Assembly (NCBI GenBank): GCA_905234755.1
Contig: CAJOIT010000005.1
Location: 1-64,000, forward strand
DNA length: 64,000 bases
Direction of reading: 5' to 3'
From: an uncultured Bacteroidales bacterium
GTDB lineage: Bacteria; Bacteroidota; Bacteroidia; Bacteroidales; ML635J-15
Both the position numbers and the translations under genes were made by a program. The notes beneath the pieces were generated by a model. The model made no database searches. It worked only from the letters and a program-made list of their open reading frames with translations, and was not told where the DNA came from. Below are positions 53,780 through 63,029 of this stretch, piece by piece. Numbering within the stretch: the first letter of the stretch is position 1; the number at the start of each line of letters is the position of its first letter.

Positions 53780-56700
53780 ATGAAAAAAATAATATCAGTC
53801 GCTATACTCGCATTATTGTGCAATATTGCTTTTGCACAAACTAAAAATGACGACATTTTAAATAAAGCAGATACTGCAAATCTTTACGGCAATTATTACT
53901 ATGCACAGGGAGATTACGAAGAAGCCTTTTCGTACTTCAAAAAAGCAGCCGAACTGGCTCTAAAAGTTGATGGAGGATACAATTTGCAATATGCAATGGC
54001 GGCAAACGGTATTGCATGCGTATTATATCTTGCAAACAACTATGAGAAATCCGTGGAATACAACAATTATGCATTGACAGTTCGAAAGGAATTATTAGGA
54101 GAAGACCATCCCGATTATGCAGCATCTCTAAAAAATATCGGAGTTGTTTACTACGATATGGGCAAATATAAAGAAGCGCTGGAAAACTCCCTGCAGGCTT
54201 TGGAAATACAAAAAAAGACGATGAAAAAAGATAATCCCGAGTATACAAACACAATGGGATATGTCGCTGCAGCTTATTTCGGTATGAAAGACTATCAAAA
54301 CGCAGTCAAATATTATCTTCAGATGCTAGAAATACAAAAGAAGGTTATAGGAGAAAACCATCCAAACTATGCAAGGTTTTTAAATAATGCTGGCGTTACA
54401 TACGCAGAAATGGGCGATTACCAGAATGCATTGAAATACTATCTACCCGCTCTGGAACTTCAACAAAAAACTTTGGGAGAAGACAATCCTAACTATTTAT
54501 CGACACTAGAATATGTCGCTGATACCTACTATAAGATGGAAGACTATCGCAATGCATTTAAATACTATGCACAAGCAGTTGATATAGAATTAAGAACAGA
54601 AGGAGAATCTCATCCCGACTATTTGTCCTCGACAAAGTATGCAGGTCTTGCATCATATAAATTTGGCGACTACAAAAATTCCTTGAAGTATTCGATTATG
54701 CAGATGGAATTGAGAAAAAAGACACAAGGAGAGAAAAGTTCCGACTATCTAATATCACTTTCTAATGTAGGCACTATATATTACGGAATGAAGGACTACC
54801 AGAACGCCCTGAAATGTCTTTTACTGGAAAAACAAAGTGCCAAAGAAGTGTATGGAGAAGACGATGTAAATTATATCAATATGATTTCAAGCCTTGGTGT
54901 CGTATATATTAATTTGGGAGACTACCAAAACGCAATGAAATATACCACCATGGCAATGGAAATGAGAAAAAAGAAATATGGGGAAAATCACCAGCACTAC
55001 GCAAACTCGCTAAGCAATATGGCTTCGTTGTACCTTGATATGGGTGACAAAAACAATGCGTTCAAATATATAAAGCAAGCAACAGAGATTCGTATGGCTA
55101 CATTGAAAGAGAATGACCACGAATATGAAATATCGCTTAACAATCTTGGTGAAATATGTCATGATTTAGGATACTTTAACTATGCTATGAAATACCTCCA
55201 ACGAGCATTAGAAATCAGGAAGAAATATTATGGGGAAGAAAGCGAAGATTATGCATCTACACTGAGCAATCTTGCCTCTTTATATTCCGATATGGACGAA
55301 AACGAAAAAGCCCTTAAATGTTATAAGGAATCTCTGGAGATAACTCGCAAAACCATTGGTTCAGAAAATCCAAGCTACGCTAATACCCTAATGAATATCG
55401 GCGTAGAAAAAGCTCAAATGGGAGATATGCAAAATGCATTGACAGATTTCAATACAGCAGCAAAAATATTAAAAAAGACTATTGGAGAAAAACATCCAAG
55501 TTATGCAAATTGTATAAATAACAAAAGCTACACATACTCAATGATGGGAGACTATTCCAACGCAATAAAAACAAAAAAACAGGTAACCGAAATACGAAAG
55601 GACAATCTTATCAAGAACTTTTCGTTTATGACATCCCATGAACGCGAAACATACTGGAATGATAACAAAAAAATATATTCACAGTGCATTTTCAACTCTT
55701 TCCATGCTACATCCGATACCCTTGGCACGAAGATTTCATACGATGTGGAGCTTACGACAAAAGGACTTTTGCTTGCCTCTGAAATAAGCATGACAAATAT
55801 CATAATGGAAAGCGGAAACAAGAATCTTATTGCCGACTATGAAAATTTGAAAAGTATGCACCTTCTGCTCAATAGTGAACTGGAAAAGACAACGAAAGAA
55901 CGCATTTACAACTGCGACTCCCTATCCGATGAAATCAAGAAAGCAGAAAGGCTAGTCATGGAAAGGAGCAAGGATTTTGGCGATGTAACTCATTTCATAA
56001 AAATCGACTGGAAAGAAGTACAAAAATCGCTGAAAGCCAACGATGTGGCAATTGAGTTTACAAATGTCGCCGATTCGGGTGTTACACGGTACGCCGCTAT
56101 TGTTCTTACAAGAAATATGAGCGCACCTGTATTTGTTCCGCTGTTCAACAAGGATGAAATGCAGAAAATTCTTCGCGGAGCTTCTCCTTCAAAAACACAG
56201 GTTCAAACCGATGACAGCGACCGTGGCGCGAAATCAGTTTCTGCAAAGAAACTTGGCGTTTACGAATCTACAGAGCTTTACAAGACGGTATGGATGCCTT
56301 TGGAAAAATACTTCCCTGCGAATCCGCGTATCTATTTTGCTCCGTCGGGAATGTTGCACCAGATTGCAATTGAATATGCACCCATCAGCCATGAGCAGAC
56401 AATTTCGGACAAATACGAAATTTACCGCGTCTCCTCTACCCGATTCCTTGCAATGGACTATATGCCAGGTCCTATGAAAAACTCGGTATTCTATGGAGGC
56501 ATATACTACGACAGCGATACAACCACTATGAAACAGGAAAGCAACAGGTATGCGACTCGAAGCGTTTCGTACAATTCGTTTGCCGAACTTAACAAGGACG
56601 AAGCCCACGATGGTCTCAACTATTTGCCCGGTACCAAGACCGAGGTTGAAAACATAGTTGGCACATTAAAAACTAACAAGAAGGTAAAAACAACGCTATA

Positions 56701-57244
56701 CGAAGGCTCGCAGGCAAACGAGGAATCTTTCAAGGCATTGTCGGGTAACAATATTTCGGTTTTGCACATTGCTACACACGGATTCTTCCTTCCTACCGAA
56801 AAAAAGTTATCGGGAGACATGTCCCTAATTCAGTCGGGACTATTGCTGTCGGGAGCAAACTATGCATGGCAGAATCTACCGCTTCCCGAAGGCATCGAGG
56901 ATGGCATCTTGACAGCCAAGGAAATAAGTTTTATGGACTTGCGGAAAACAGACCTTGTTGTGCTTTCCGCATGTCAGACCGCACTTGGTGAAATCACAGA
57001 CGAAGGCGTATTCGGGTTGCAACGTGGCTTCAAAAAAGCAGGTGTCCGCACCATTATCATGAGTCTCTGGCCAGTGGACGACAACGCTACCTTGCTTATG
57101 ATGACCGAATTTTACTCAAACCTCACCCAAGGAATGACCAAACGCGAAGCCTTCCTTGCTGCACAGAACAAGGTTAAGACTACCGAAGGATTCGGAAATC
57201 CGAGGTACTGGGCAGCATTTATAATGCTGGACGGAAACAATTAA
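53780..57244 (+). CDS. Exported TPR-CHAT protease (copy 1)
   Basis: 1154 aa. A signal peptide (LALLCNIAFAQ) is followed by about 13 TPRs of 42 residues (about 40-590; typical unit YYGMKDYQNALKCLLLEKQS, with the DYxNAxKYxxQAxEI core). A linker with SFMTSHERETYWN follows, then the CHAT domain (about 790-1154), a caspase-HetF family with H1000 in IATHGFF and C1065 in SACQTALGE. CHAT proteases are regulated cysteine proteases, in other bacteria linked to defence. ATG 53780 is preferred to 53762, since it gives the signal peptide. No obvious promoter box. It is about 60% similar to the next gene by eye. Confidence 0.9.
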   Translation: MKKIISVAILALLCNIAFAQTKNDDILNKADTANLYGNYYYAQGDYEEAFSYFKKAAELALKVDGGYNLQYAMAANGIACVLYLANNYEKSVEYNNYALTVRKELLGEDHPDYAASLKNIGVVYYDMGKYKEALENSLQALEIQKKTMKKDNPEYTNTMGYVAAAYFGMKDYQNAVKYYLQMLEIQKKVIGENHPNYARFLNNAGVTYAEMGDYQNALKYYLPALELQQKTLGEDNPNYLSTLEYVADTYYKMEDYRNAFKYYAQAVDIELRTEGESHPDYLSSTKYAGLASYKFGDYKNSLKYSIMQMELRKKTQGEKSSDYLISLSNVGTIYYGMKDYQNALKCLLLEKQSAKEVYGEDDVNYINMISSLGVVYINLGDYQNAMKYTTMAMEMRKKKYGENHQHYANSLSNMASLYLDMGDKNNAFKYIKQATEIRMATLKENDHEYEISLNNLGEICHDLGYFNYAMKYLQRALEIRKKYYGEESEDYASTLSNLASLYSDMDENEKALKCYKESLEITRKTIGSENPSYANTLMNIGVEKAQMGDMQNALTDFNTAAKILKKTIGEKHPSYANCINNKSYTYSMMGDYSNAIKTKKQVTEIRKDNLIKNFSFMTSHERETYWNDNKKIYSQCIFNSFHATSDTLGTKISYDVELTTKGLLLASEISMTNIIMESGNKNLIADYENLKSMHLLLNSELEKTTKERIYNCDSLSDEIKKAERLVMERSKDFGDVTHFIKIDWKEVQKSLKANDVAIEFTNVADSGVTRYAAIVLTRNMSAPVFVPLFNKDEMQKILRGASPSKTQVQTDDSDRGAKSVSAKKLGVYESTELYKTVWMPLEKYFPANPRIYFAPSGMLHQIAIEYAPISHEQTISDKYEIYRVSSTRFLAMDYMPGPMKNSVFYGGIYYDSDTTTMKQESNRYATRSVSYNSFAELNKDEAHDGLNYLPGTKTEVENIVGTLKTNKKVKTTLYEGSQANEESFKALSGNNISVLHIATHGFFLPTEKKLSGDMSLIQSGLLLSGANYAWQNLPLPEGIEDGILTAKEISFMDLRKTDLVVLSACQTALGEITDEGVFGLQRGFKKAGVRTIIMSLWPVDDNATLLMMTEFYSNLTQGMTKREAFLAAQNKVKTTEGFGNPRYWAAFIMLDGNN

Positions 57245-57263
57245 AGATGAAAATTGAAAGTTG

Positions 57264-57393
57264 AACGGCGAAGCCCTCAACGAAGTTAAAGTTGAAACAA
57301 CCTGAAACAATATCAAACAACATCAAACTACCATAAACAATATCAAACAATATCAAACCACTATAAACTTAGAAACCCAGAAAAAAAAATATC
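57264..57393. repeat. Dispersed unit and AAACAATATC tandem words
   Basis: The dispersed unit AACGGCGAAGCCCTCAACGA (57264-57289) is followed by about seven degenerate ~10-base copies of AAACAATATC/AAACAACATC. AAACTTAGAAAC then leads to the ATG of the second CHAT gene. No promoter box stands out. Confidence 0.8.
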
Positions 57394-60300
57394 ATGAAAA
57401 GAATATTCCTCATATTTTTCCTTGCTCTCCTGTGCAACATTTCTTTTGCACAGACAGATGTTGACGCCATTTATGGAAAGGCAAATACCCTAAACGAACA
57501 GGGCGACAAATTCTATAACGAAAAAAAATACCCCGAAGCCTTGAATCTATACAACCAAGCTGCGGAAATCACAAAGAATATTAACGATGGGAACAATAAT
57601 TATTATGCCACATCTTTATTCAATATTGCTTGGGTACATTACTCTACTGAAGATTACATGACAGCTATTGAATATTTCAATAGGGTTATTGCTGTTATCG
57701 AAGAAAATGATCTTAGATATGCAAAATGCCTGAACAGCATAGGCGTTTCTTATGAAAATATGGGTGATTATCAAAATGCTTTGAATTACTATATGCAAGC
57801 ATTTGAAAATAAGAAAAAAATATTAGGCGAAGGACCGCACCTTGATTATGCAATATCGTTTACTGCCATCGGTTATATTTATAGTGCTATGGGCGACTAT
57901 CAGAATGCTTTGAAATACTACACGAAGGCTATGGAAATCCGCAAAGAAGCACTGGGCGAAGAACACCCTGAATATATAAAAACGTTGAGTCATATTGCTT
58001 ATGTTTACGATTGTATGTTTGACTATCAAAATGCTTTGAAATATAAAATGCAAGTCTTGGAAATTCGTAAGAAAGTACTTGGCGAGGAACACCCCGATTA
58101 TGCTGAATCGTTGAACATTGTAGGTATTGCATATGGTAACATGGGCGACTATCAAAATGCTTTGAAGTATATTAAGCAAGCTATGGCGATTCGCAAAAAA
58201 GTACTAGGCGACGAACACCCTGATTATGCTGAATCGTTGAATACTATTGGTATTGCTTATGATGCAATGCGCGACTACAAGAATGCATTGAAATACAAAA
58301 TACAAGGAATGGAAATTGTCAAAAAGATAATAGGCAACGAACACCCTGTTTATGCAACATTATTGAACAATATCGGTATTACTTATTATGCTATGGGCGA
58401 CTATCAGAACGCCTTGAAATATGTTACACAAGCATTGGAAATTCGTAGAAAAGTAACAGGAGAAGAAAACTCTAATTATGCATTTTCACTTGATGTTATT
58501 GGATGCGTTTATGATAATTTGGGTGATTATCAAAATGCTTTGAAATATAGTATACAGTCAATGGAAATCAATAAGAAAGTACTTGGCGAGGAACACCCTG
58601 ATTATGCATCATCGCTAAATGATATTGGTATTGTTTATTGTAATATGGGCGACTATGAGAATGCTTTGAAATACCAAATGCAAGCTTTGGAAATTCGTAA
58701 AAAAGTATTGGACGAGAATCACCCTAATTATGTAATGTCGTTGAACAATATTGGTGTTGTTTATTCTAACATGGGCGACTATCAAAATGCCTTAAAATAT
58801 CATACGCAAGCATTGGAAACCAGGGTACTAGATTCTGACAAAGTGCTTTCGTTAAATAATATTGGTACTGTTTATTGTGATATGGGCGATTATCAAAATG
58901 CTTTGAAATACTTTACGCAAGCATCGAATATTATGAAAAAAATAGCAGGTGAGGAACTCCCTGATTATGCTAAATTGATGCAAAATATCGGATCCGTTTA
59001 TTCAAATATGGGCGACTATCAAAATGCTTTGAAATATCATACTCAAGCATTGGAAATTCGAAAAAAAGTACTTGGGGAGAATCATCATGAATATGCAACA
59101 CCTCTGAATAGTATAAGTTCCATATATTTAAAAACAAAAGATTATGCGAATGCCGCCAAAACGAATAAACGAGCATTTGACATACACAAAAGATCTCTTA
59201 TTAATAACTTCTCATTTATGACATCCCACGAGCGCGAAACATATTGGAACGCAAACAACAAATATTTCGAGGCTACCCCAATGCTTGTGTACTATTCGCC
59301 AGATGATACTTTGGCAACAAGAACTTCATACGATGTTGAACTAATTACAAAGGGTTTACTTCTAGCATCAGAAATAAGTATGACCAATGTCATAATGGAA
59401 AGCGGAAACTCTGCCCTAGTTTCAGAATACGAGGAAATGAGGGCAATGCACCTGCAATTGAACAAGGAACTTGAAAGACCTATCGCTGAGCGAGTATATA
59501 ACTGCGATTCCATGGAAAAAGAAATCTACAAGATGGAAAGGAGCATTGTAGAAAAGTGCAAGGATTTTGGAGACATTACCAATTTCATAAAGATAGACTG
59601 GAAAGACGTGCAGAATTCACTTAAACCAAATGATGTAGCAATAGAATTTTCTAATTTTACAGAAAACGACACAACAAAATTCGTTGCACTTGTGCTTACA
59701 AAGAGTATGGAAGCTCCAGCGTGCGTTCCGCTTTTTAATCAGTACGACCTGCAAAAGTTACAGCGAGGCGTAGCACCAGTAAAAACAGAAACAAAAACCG
59801 ATGACGAAAACCGTGGTGCAACCACAGTCGCAGCGAAACGACAGGGAATATACGAATCCACAGGACTTTACAATATGCTTTGGAAACCACTGGAAAAATA
59901 TTTCCCCGAGAATCCGCGTATCTATTTTGCACCCTCAGGAACATTACATCAGATTGCAATCGAATATGCACCTATTGGAGAGGGTAAGCTTATATCCGAC
60001 AAATATGAAATTTATCGCGTGTCCTCTACCCGATTCCTTGCAATGGACTATATGCCAAAACCTATGAAAAACTCTGTTCTTTACGGTGGAGTATACTACG
60101 ACAGCGACACTACCACAATGAAGCGTGAAAGTGCCCGCTATGCTACACGCAGTGCATCATACAGCTCGTTTGCCGATTTCAACAAGGACGAAGAACGCGG
60201 AAGCCTAAACTATCTGCCCGGAACAAAGACTGAGGTCGAGGATATTGCCGGAAAAATGAAAGGCAATAATATTTCCACCACCCTATACGAAGGCTCGCAG

Positions 60301-60831
60301 GCAAACGAGGAATCGTTCAAGGCATTGTCGGGAAGTAATATTTCCGCACTGCACATCGCCACACATGGCTTTTTCCTGCCTACTGACGAAAAGCTTTCTG
60401 GAGACCAGTCGTTAATCCAATCAGGACTTTTGCTGTCGGGTGCAAACTTAGCATGGCAGAACCAACCTATCCCAGATGGCATCGAAGATGGCATTCTTAC
60501 CGCCAAGGAGATTAGCTTTATGGACTTACGCAAGACTGACCTTGTTGTACTTTCAGCATGTCAGACTGCTTTGGGTGAAATCACTGGCGAAGGCGTATTC
60601 GGCTTGCAAAGAGGTTTTAAGAAGGCTGGTGTTCGTACCATTATCATGAGCCTCTGGCCTGTGGATGACAATGCCACCTTGCTGATGATGACCGAATTTT
60701 ACTCAAACCTCACCCAAGGAATGACCAAACGCGAAGCCTTCCTCGCTGCACAAAACAAGGTAAAAACAACAGCAGGCTTTGAAAATCCAAGATACTGGGC
60801 AGCGTTTATAATGCTGGACGGAAACAATTAA
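57394..60831 (+). CDS. Exported TPR-CHAT protease (copy 2)
   Basis: 1145 aa, paralogue of 53780-57244. Signal peptide LALLCNISFAQ. About twelve 42-residue TPRs with very high mutual identity (YSNMGDYQNALKYHTQALEI repeated with few changes). One repeat is shortened by about five residues (ALETRVLDSDKVLSLNNIG). The CHAT domain has H991 (IATHGFF) and C1056 (SACQTALGE). Several DNA stretches of 40-60 bases are identical to copy 1 while the flanks differ at silent sites. It ends at the same codons (FIMLDGNN) as copy 1. A 30-bp palindrome follows the stop by four bases. Confidence 0.9.
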   Translation: MKRIFLIFFLALLCNISFAQTDVDAIYGKANTLNEQGDKFYNEKKYPEALNLYNQAAEITKNINDGNNNYYATSLFNIAWVHYSTEDYMTAIEYFNRVIAVIEENDLRYAKCLNSIGVSYENMGDYQNALNYYMQAFENKKKILGEGPHLDYAISFTAIGYIYSAMGDYQNALKYYTKAMEIRKEALGEEHPEYIKTLSHIAYVYDCMFDYQNALKYKMQVLEIRKKVLGEEHPDYAESLNIVGIAYGNMGDYQNALKYIKQAMAIRKKVLGDEHPDYAESLNTIGIAYDAMRDYKNALKYKIQGMEIVKKIIGNEHPVYATLLNNIGITYYAMGDYQNALKYVTQALEIRRKVTGEENSNYAFSLDVIGCVYDNLGDYQNALKYSIQSMEINKKVLGEEHPDYASSLNDIGIVYCNMGDYENALKYQMQALEIRKKVLDENHPNYVMSLNNIGVVYSNMGDYQNALKYHTQALETRVLDSDKVLSLNNIGTVYCDMGDYQNALKYFTQASNIMKKIAGEELPDYAKLMQNIGSVYSNMGDYQNALKYHTQALEIRKKVLGENHHEYATPLNSISSIYLKTKDYANAAKTNKRAFDIHKRSLINNFSFMTSHERETYWNANNKYFEATPMLVYYSPDDTLATRTSYDVELITKGLLLASEISMTNVIMESGNSALVSEYEEMRAMHLQLNKELERPIAERVYNCDSMEKEIYKMERSIVEKCKDFGDITNFIKIDWKDVQNSLKPNDVAIEFSNFTENDTTKFVALVLTKSMEAPACVPLFNQYDLQKLQRGVAPVKTETKTDDENRGATTVAAKRQGIYESTGLYNMLWKPLEKYFPENPRIYFAPSGTLHQIAIEYAPIGEGKLISDKYEIYRVSSTRFLAMDYMPKPMKNSVLYGGVYYDSDTTTMKRESARYATRSASYSSFADFNKDEERGSLNYLPGTKTEVEDIAGKMKGNNISTTLYEGSQANEESFKALSGSNISALHIATHGFFLPTDEKLSGDQSLIQSGLLLSGANLAWQNQPIPDGIEDGILTAKEISFMDLRKTDLVVLSACQTALGEITGEGVFGLQRGFKKAGVRTIIMSLWPVDDNATLLMMTEFYSNLTQGMTKREAFLAAQNKVKTTAGFENPRYWAAFIMLDGNN

Positions 60832-60834
60832 AAT

Positions 60835-60864
60835 TGTAGGCTCGCAATGCATTGCGAGCCTACA
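60835..60864. repeat. 30-bp perfect palindrome TGTAGGCTCGCAATG / mirror
   Basis: Identical to 30996-31025. It immediately follows the second CHAT gene and could act as its terminator on transcription; no T-run follows. Confidence 0.9.
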
Positions 60865-60882
60865 GTTTTATCATACATATTA

Positions 60883-60902
60883 AGACGCAAGGCCTTGCGT
60901 CT
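60883..60902. repeat. 20-bp perfect palindrome AGACGCAAGG / mirror
   Basis: Same flanks as the palindromes at 9470 and 30950, but with a GG/CC centre instead of AA/TT. Confidence 0.85.
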
Positions 60903-60935
60903 CAACAATCAAGACTCAGAAACTTTGAAACACTC

Positions 60936-61355
60936 CTATTTCCTAGTGAACACCAGATATGTTTTCTTGTCGTAAATGAACTTCAAGGTGTCAGAATGCA
61001 TTTCGTAGGAATTTACCTTCAGCATATTGTTAATGAAGACAATGTTATCGGTACTATCCTCTGCAGCAGGCAAATATGTAAACCCAGACCATGTCATCTT
61101 GTTCTTTTTCTTGATGGTGTAAATCGCTGAAAATGGAGTTGTAACCGATTCGCCTATTAAAGAATTGTTCTTTAAAAAGTGCAAATTGAAGCATGTGTCA
61201 CCACCAGGAATAGGCTTGCGAAAATCTCCGCCTGCATTAATCTTAACAAGATGCCAGTCACCTATGAAAGTATCGTATGTTTCCTCATCGGCTTCGCAAG
61301 ATGCCAACGAAAATGCGACTACTGCCATTACCAAAAAGAAAAATATTTTTTTCAT
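60936..61355 (-). CDS. Small lipocalin-like lipoprotein
   Basis: 139 aa. The lipoprotein signal ends at SLASC. After an acidic linker comes 'FIGDWHLVKINAGG' and alternating strands, which resembles lipocalin-like lipoproteins of Bacteroidota (DUF4847-type). It would be an outer-membrane-anchored barrel of unknown ligand. It lies 14 bases after the aldolase stop on the same strand, so it may be the last gene of that transcript. Confidence 0.6.
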   Translation of the reverse strand: MKKIFFFLVMAVVAFSLASCEADEETYDTFIGDWHLVKINAGGDFRKPIPGGDTCFNLHFLKNNSLIGESVTTPFSAIYTIKKKNKMTWSGFTYLPAAEDSTDNIVFINNMLKVNSYEMHSDTLKFIYDKKTYLVFTRK

Positions 61356-61368
61356 AATCTACTATTTT

Positions 61369-61995
61369 TCAATGTTTCCCAAAATTGTCAATTTCACTTA
61401 TTTCCTCATCTGAAAGTCGAGTTTTACAACCCATAGTGCGCAAATTGTAATTAATTTGTGCAGTATTTTCAAGCACTTCCATTCTGTCGAAAGCCTCAAA
61501 TAGAGTTTTGCCGACAGTTATTGCACCATGCTTTGCCATAATTGCCGCATTGCTTGCAAACATAACCTTTGCACATGCATCGGCCAATTCGACAGAACCC
61601 ATAAGATGATAATCTACAAGTCCTACATTGCCAAGCATATAGCGTGCTTCACCAGTAATGGCAGAATCGATAGTCTCACCAGCAACCGCAAAAGTTGATG
61701 CATAAACAGGATGCGAATGCACTATTGCAAACACATCGGGACGACACTTATAAATATTAAGATGCATCTGCGTCTCCATGCTTGGCTTGAGGTTTGGCGT
61801 AAGGTTTTCGCCTTGGGGCGACAAAATGATAACCTTGCGCATATCGATGCACGACTTATCGCTCTGGCTAGCCGTTATGAAAACATAACCATCAGCATCT
61901 CGCAAACTTACATTTCCTCCGCTAACTGTTGTCAAACGCCTGTCGTACAGACGGCGCATGGTCTCCGCTACCCTTATTCGTTCTAGCTCAAACAT
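61369..61995 (-). CDS. Class II aldolase/adducin family protein (DHAP-shunt aldolase candidate)
   Basis: 208 aa. Residues ~25-190 are the class II aldolase fold: SGGNVSLRD at the start, a zinc-binding His pair in IVHSHPVYAS and a further His in MAKHGAITVG. Fuculose-phosphate-type aldolases cleave ketose-1-phosphates to DHAP and an aldehyde. It overlaps the mtnA stop by one base, as in DHAP-shunt operons, where the aldolase splits 5-(methylthio)ribulose-1-phosphate or 5-deoxyribulose-1-phosphate. The kinase or phosphorylase that supplies the substrate is not in this window. Confidence 0.85.
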   Translation of the reverse strand: MFELERIRVAETMRRLYDRRLTTVSGGNVSLRDADGYVFITASQSDKSCIDMRKVIILSPQGENLTPNLKPSMETQMHLNIYKCRPDVFAIVHSHPVYASTFAVAGETIDSAITGEARYMLGNVGLVDYHLMGSVELADACAKVMFASNAAIMAKHGAITVGKTLFEAFDRMEVLENTAQINYNLRTMGCKTRLSDEEISEIDNFGKH

Positions 61996-63029
61996 CAGAA
62001 AAGTTTTTTCAGTTCATTAGGTTTTACAATGCCCTTTTCGGTTATTATTCCAGTAATCAGTTCAGCTGGTGTAACATCGAAGGCTGGATTCATGGCATGG
62101 GATGTTGGATTTGCCATTCGGAACTCCTCCACTCTGCCCGATGCCGACAATCCCGAATATTTCAGGACTTCGTCCTCATCGCGCTCCTCAATGTTTATGT
62201 GCTTTCCATCTGACGTTCCGAGGTCGATTGTTGACAATGGTGCTGCAACATAAAATGGTATGCCATAATATTTTGCTGCGATTGCTTTTTCCATTGTCCC
62301 AATCTTATTGGCTGTATCTCCATTGGCTGCGATTCGATCAGCACCAACAATTACCATGTTTATCTTACCAAGAGACATATAGTGCGCACCGGCATTGTCG
62401 GGAATAATTGCATGGTCGATACCAGCCGATGCCAATTCCCACGCTGTCAACCTTGCTCCCTGATTGCGAGGACGAGTTTCATCGGCATATACGAAAATCT
62501 TTTTGCCAGCCGACTGCGCCGCATAAATCGGAGCCAATGCGCTTCCATAATCCACAAGTGCCAACCAGCCTGCATTGCAATGAGTCTCAATACCATAGCC
62601 ATCCTTAATCAGCGTATTACCATATTCGCCAATCATACGACCAGCCTCGGCACACTCATCGGCAACAGCAAATGCCTCGCTAATGGCAAATTCCCGCGAA
62701 ACTTTTGCAGCCTTCAACACCCTGTCGGTTGCATAAAAGAGATTTACTGCTGTTGGTCGTGTAGAATCAATCTTTTTCTTCGCAACGATAAGATTTTCAA
62801 GCAAATTGACATCATCGGATGCACAAATTGCTTGATACATTCCGTAAGCGGCTGCGGCACCGATCGAACCTGCGCCTCGGGTTATCATTGTCTTGATAGC
62901 CATACAAGTATCGTCCAATGTTTCTGCTCTGAAAATCTTAAAATCAAATGGTAACAGATTCTGCTCAATCATGCATACGGTTGAATCCTCCAACCAAATA
63001 GCCCTATAATGTATTCCGTTTACATTCAT
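61995..63029 (-). CDS. mtnA: S-methyl-5-thioribose-1-phosphate isomerase MtnA
   Basis: 344 aa, of the eIF2B-like isomerase family. It converts 5-methylthioribose-1-phosphate to the ribulose form. Conserved: 'TRGAGSIGAAAAYG' after the first 50 residues, THCNAGWLA, the acidic 'YADETRPRNQGARLTAWELASAGI' (catalytic Asp region) and NMVIVGADRIAANGDTANKIGT. It may also accept 5-deoxyribose-1-phosphate. It overlaps LytTR by one base (TAATG) and the aldolase by one base (TGATG), so the three are tightly coupled. Confidence 0.96.
   Translation of the reverse strand: MNVNGIHYRAIWLEDSTVCMIEQNLLPFDFKIFRAETLDDTCMAIKTMITRGAGSIGAAAAYGMYQAICASDDVNLLENLIVAKKKIDSTRPTAVNLFYATDRVLKAAKVSREFAISEAFAVADECAEAGRMIGEYGNTLIKDGYGIETHCNAGWLALVDYGSALAPIYAAQSAGKKIFVYADETRPRNQGARLTAWELASAGIDHAIIPDNAGAHYMSLGKINMVIVGADRIAANGDTANKIGTMEKAIAAKYYGIPFYVAAPLSTIDLGTSDGKHINIEERDEDEVLKYSGLSASGRVEEFRMANPTSHAMNPAFDVTPAELITGIITEKGIVKPNELKKLF

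Noticed and set aside
57295..57380. CRISPR array before the second CHAT gene
   Set aside because: Ten-base degenerate words without unique spacers.
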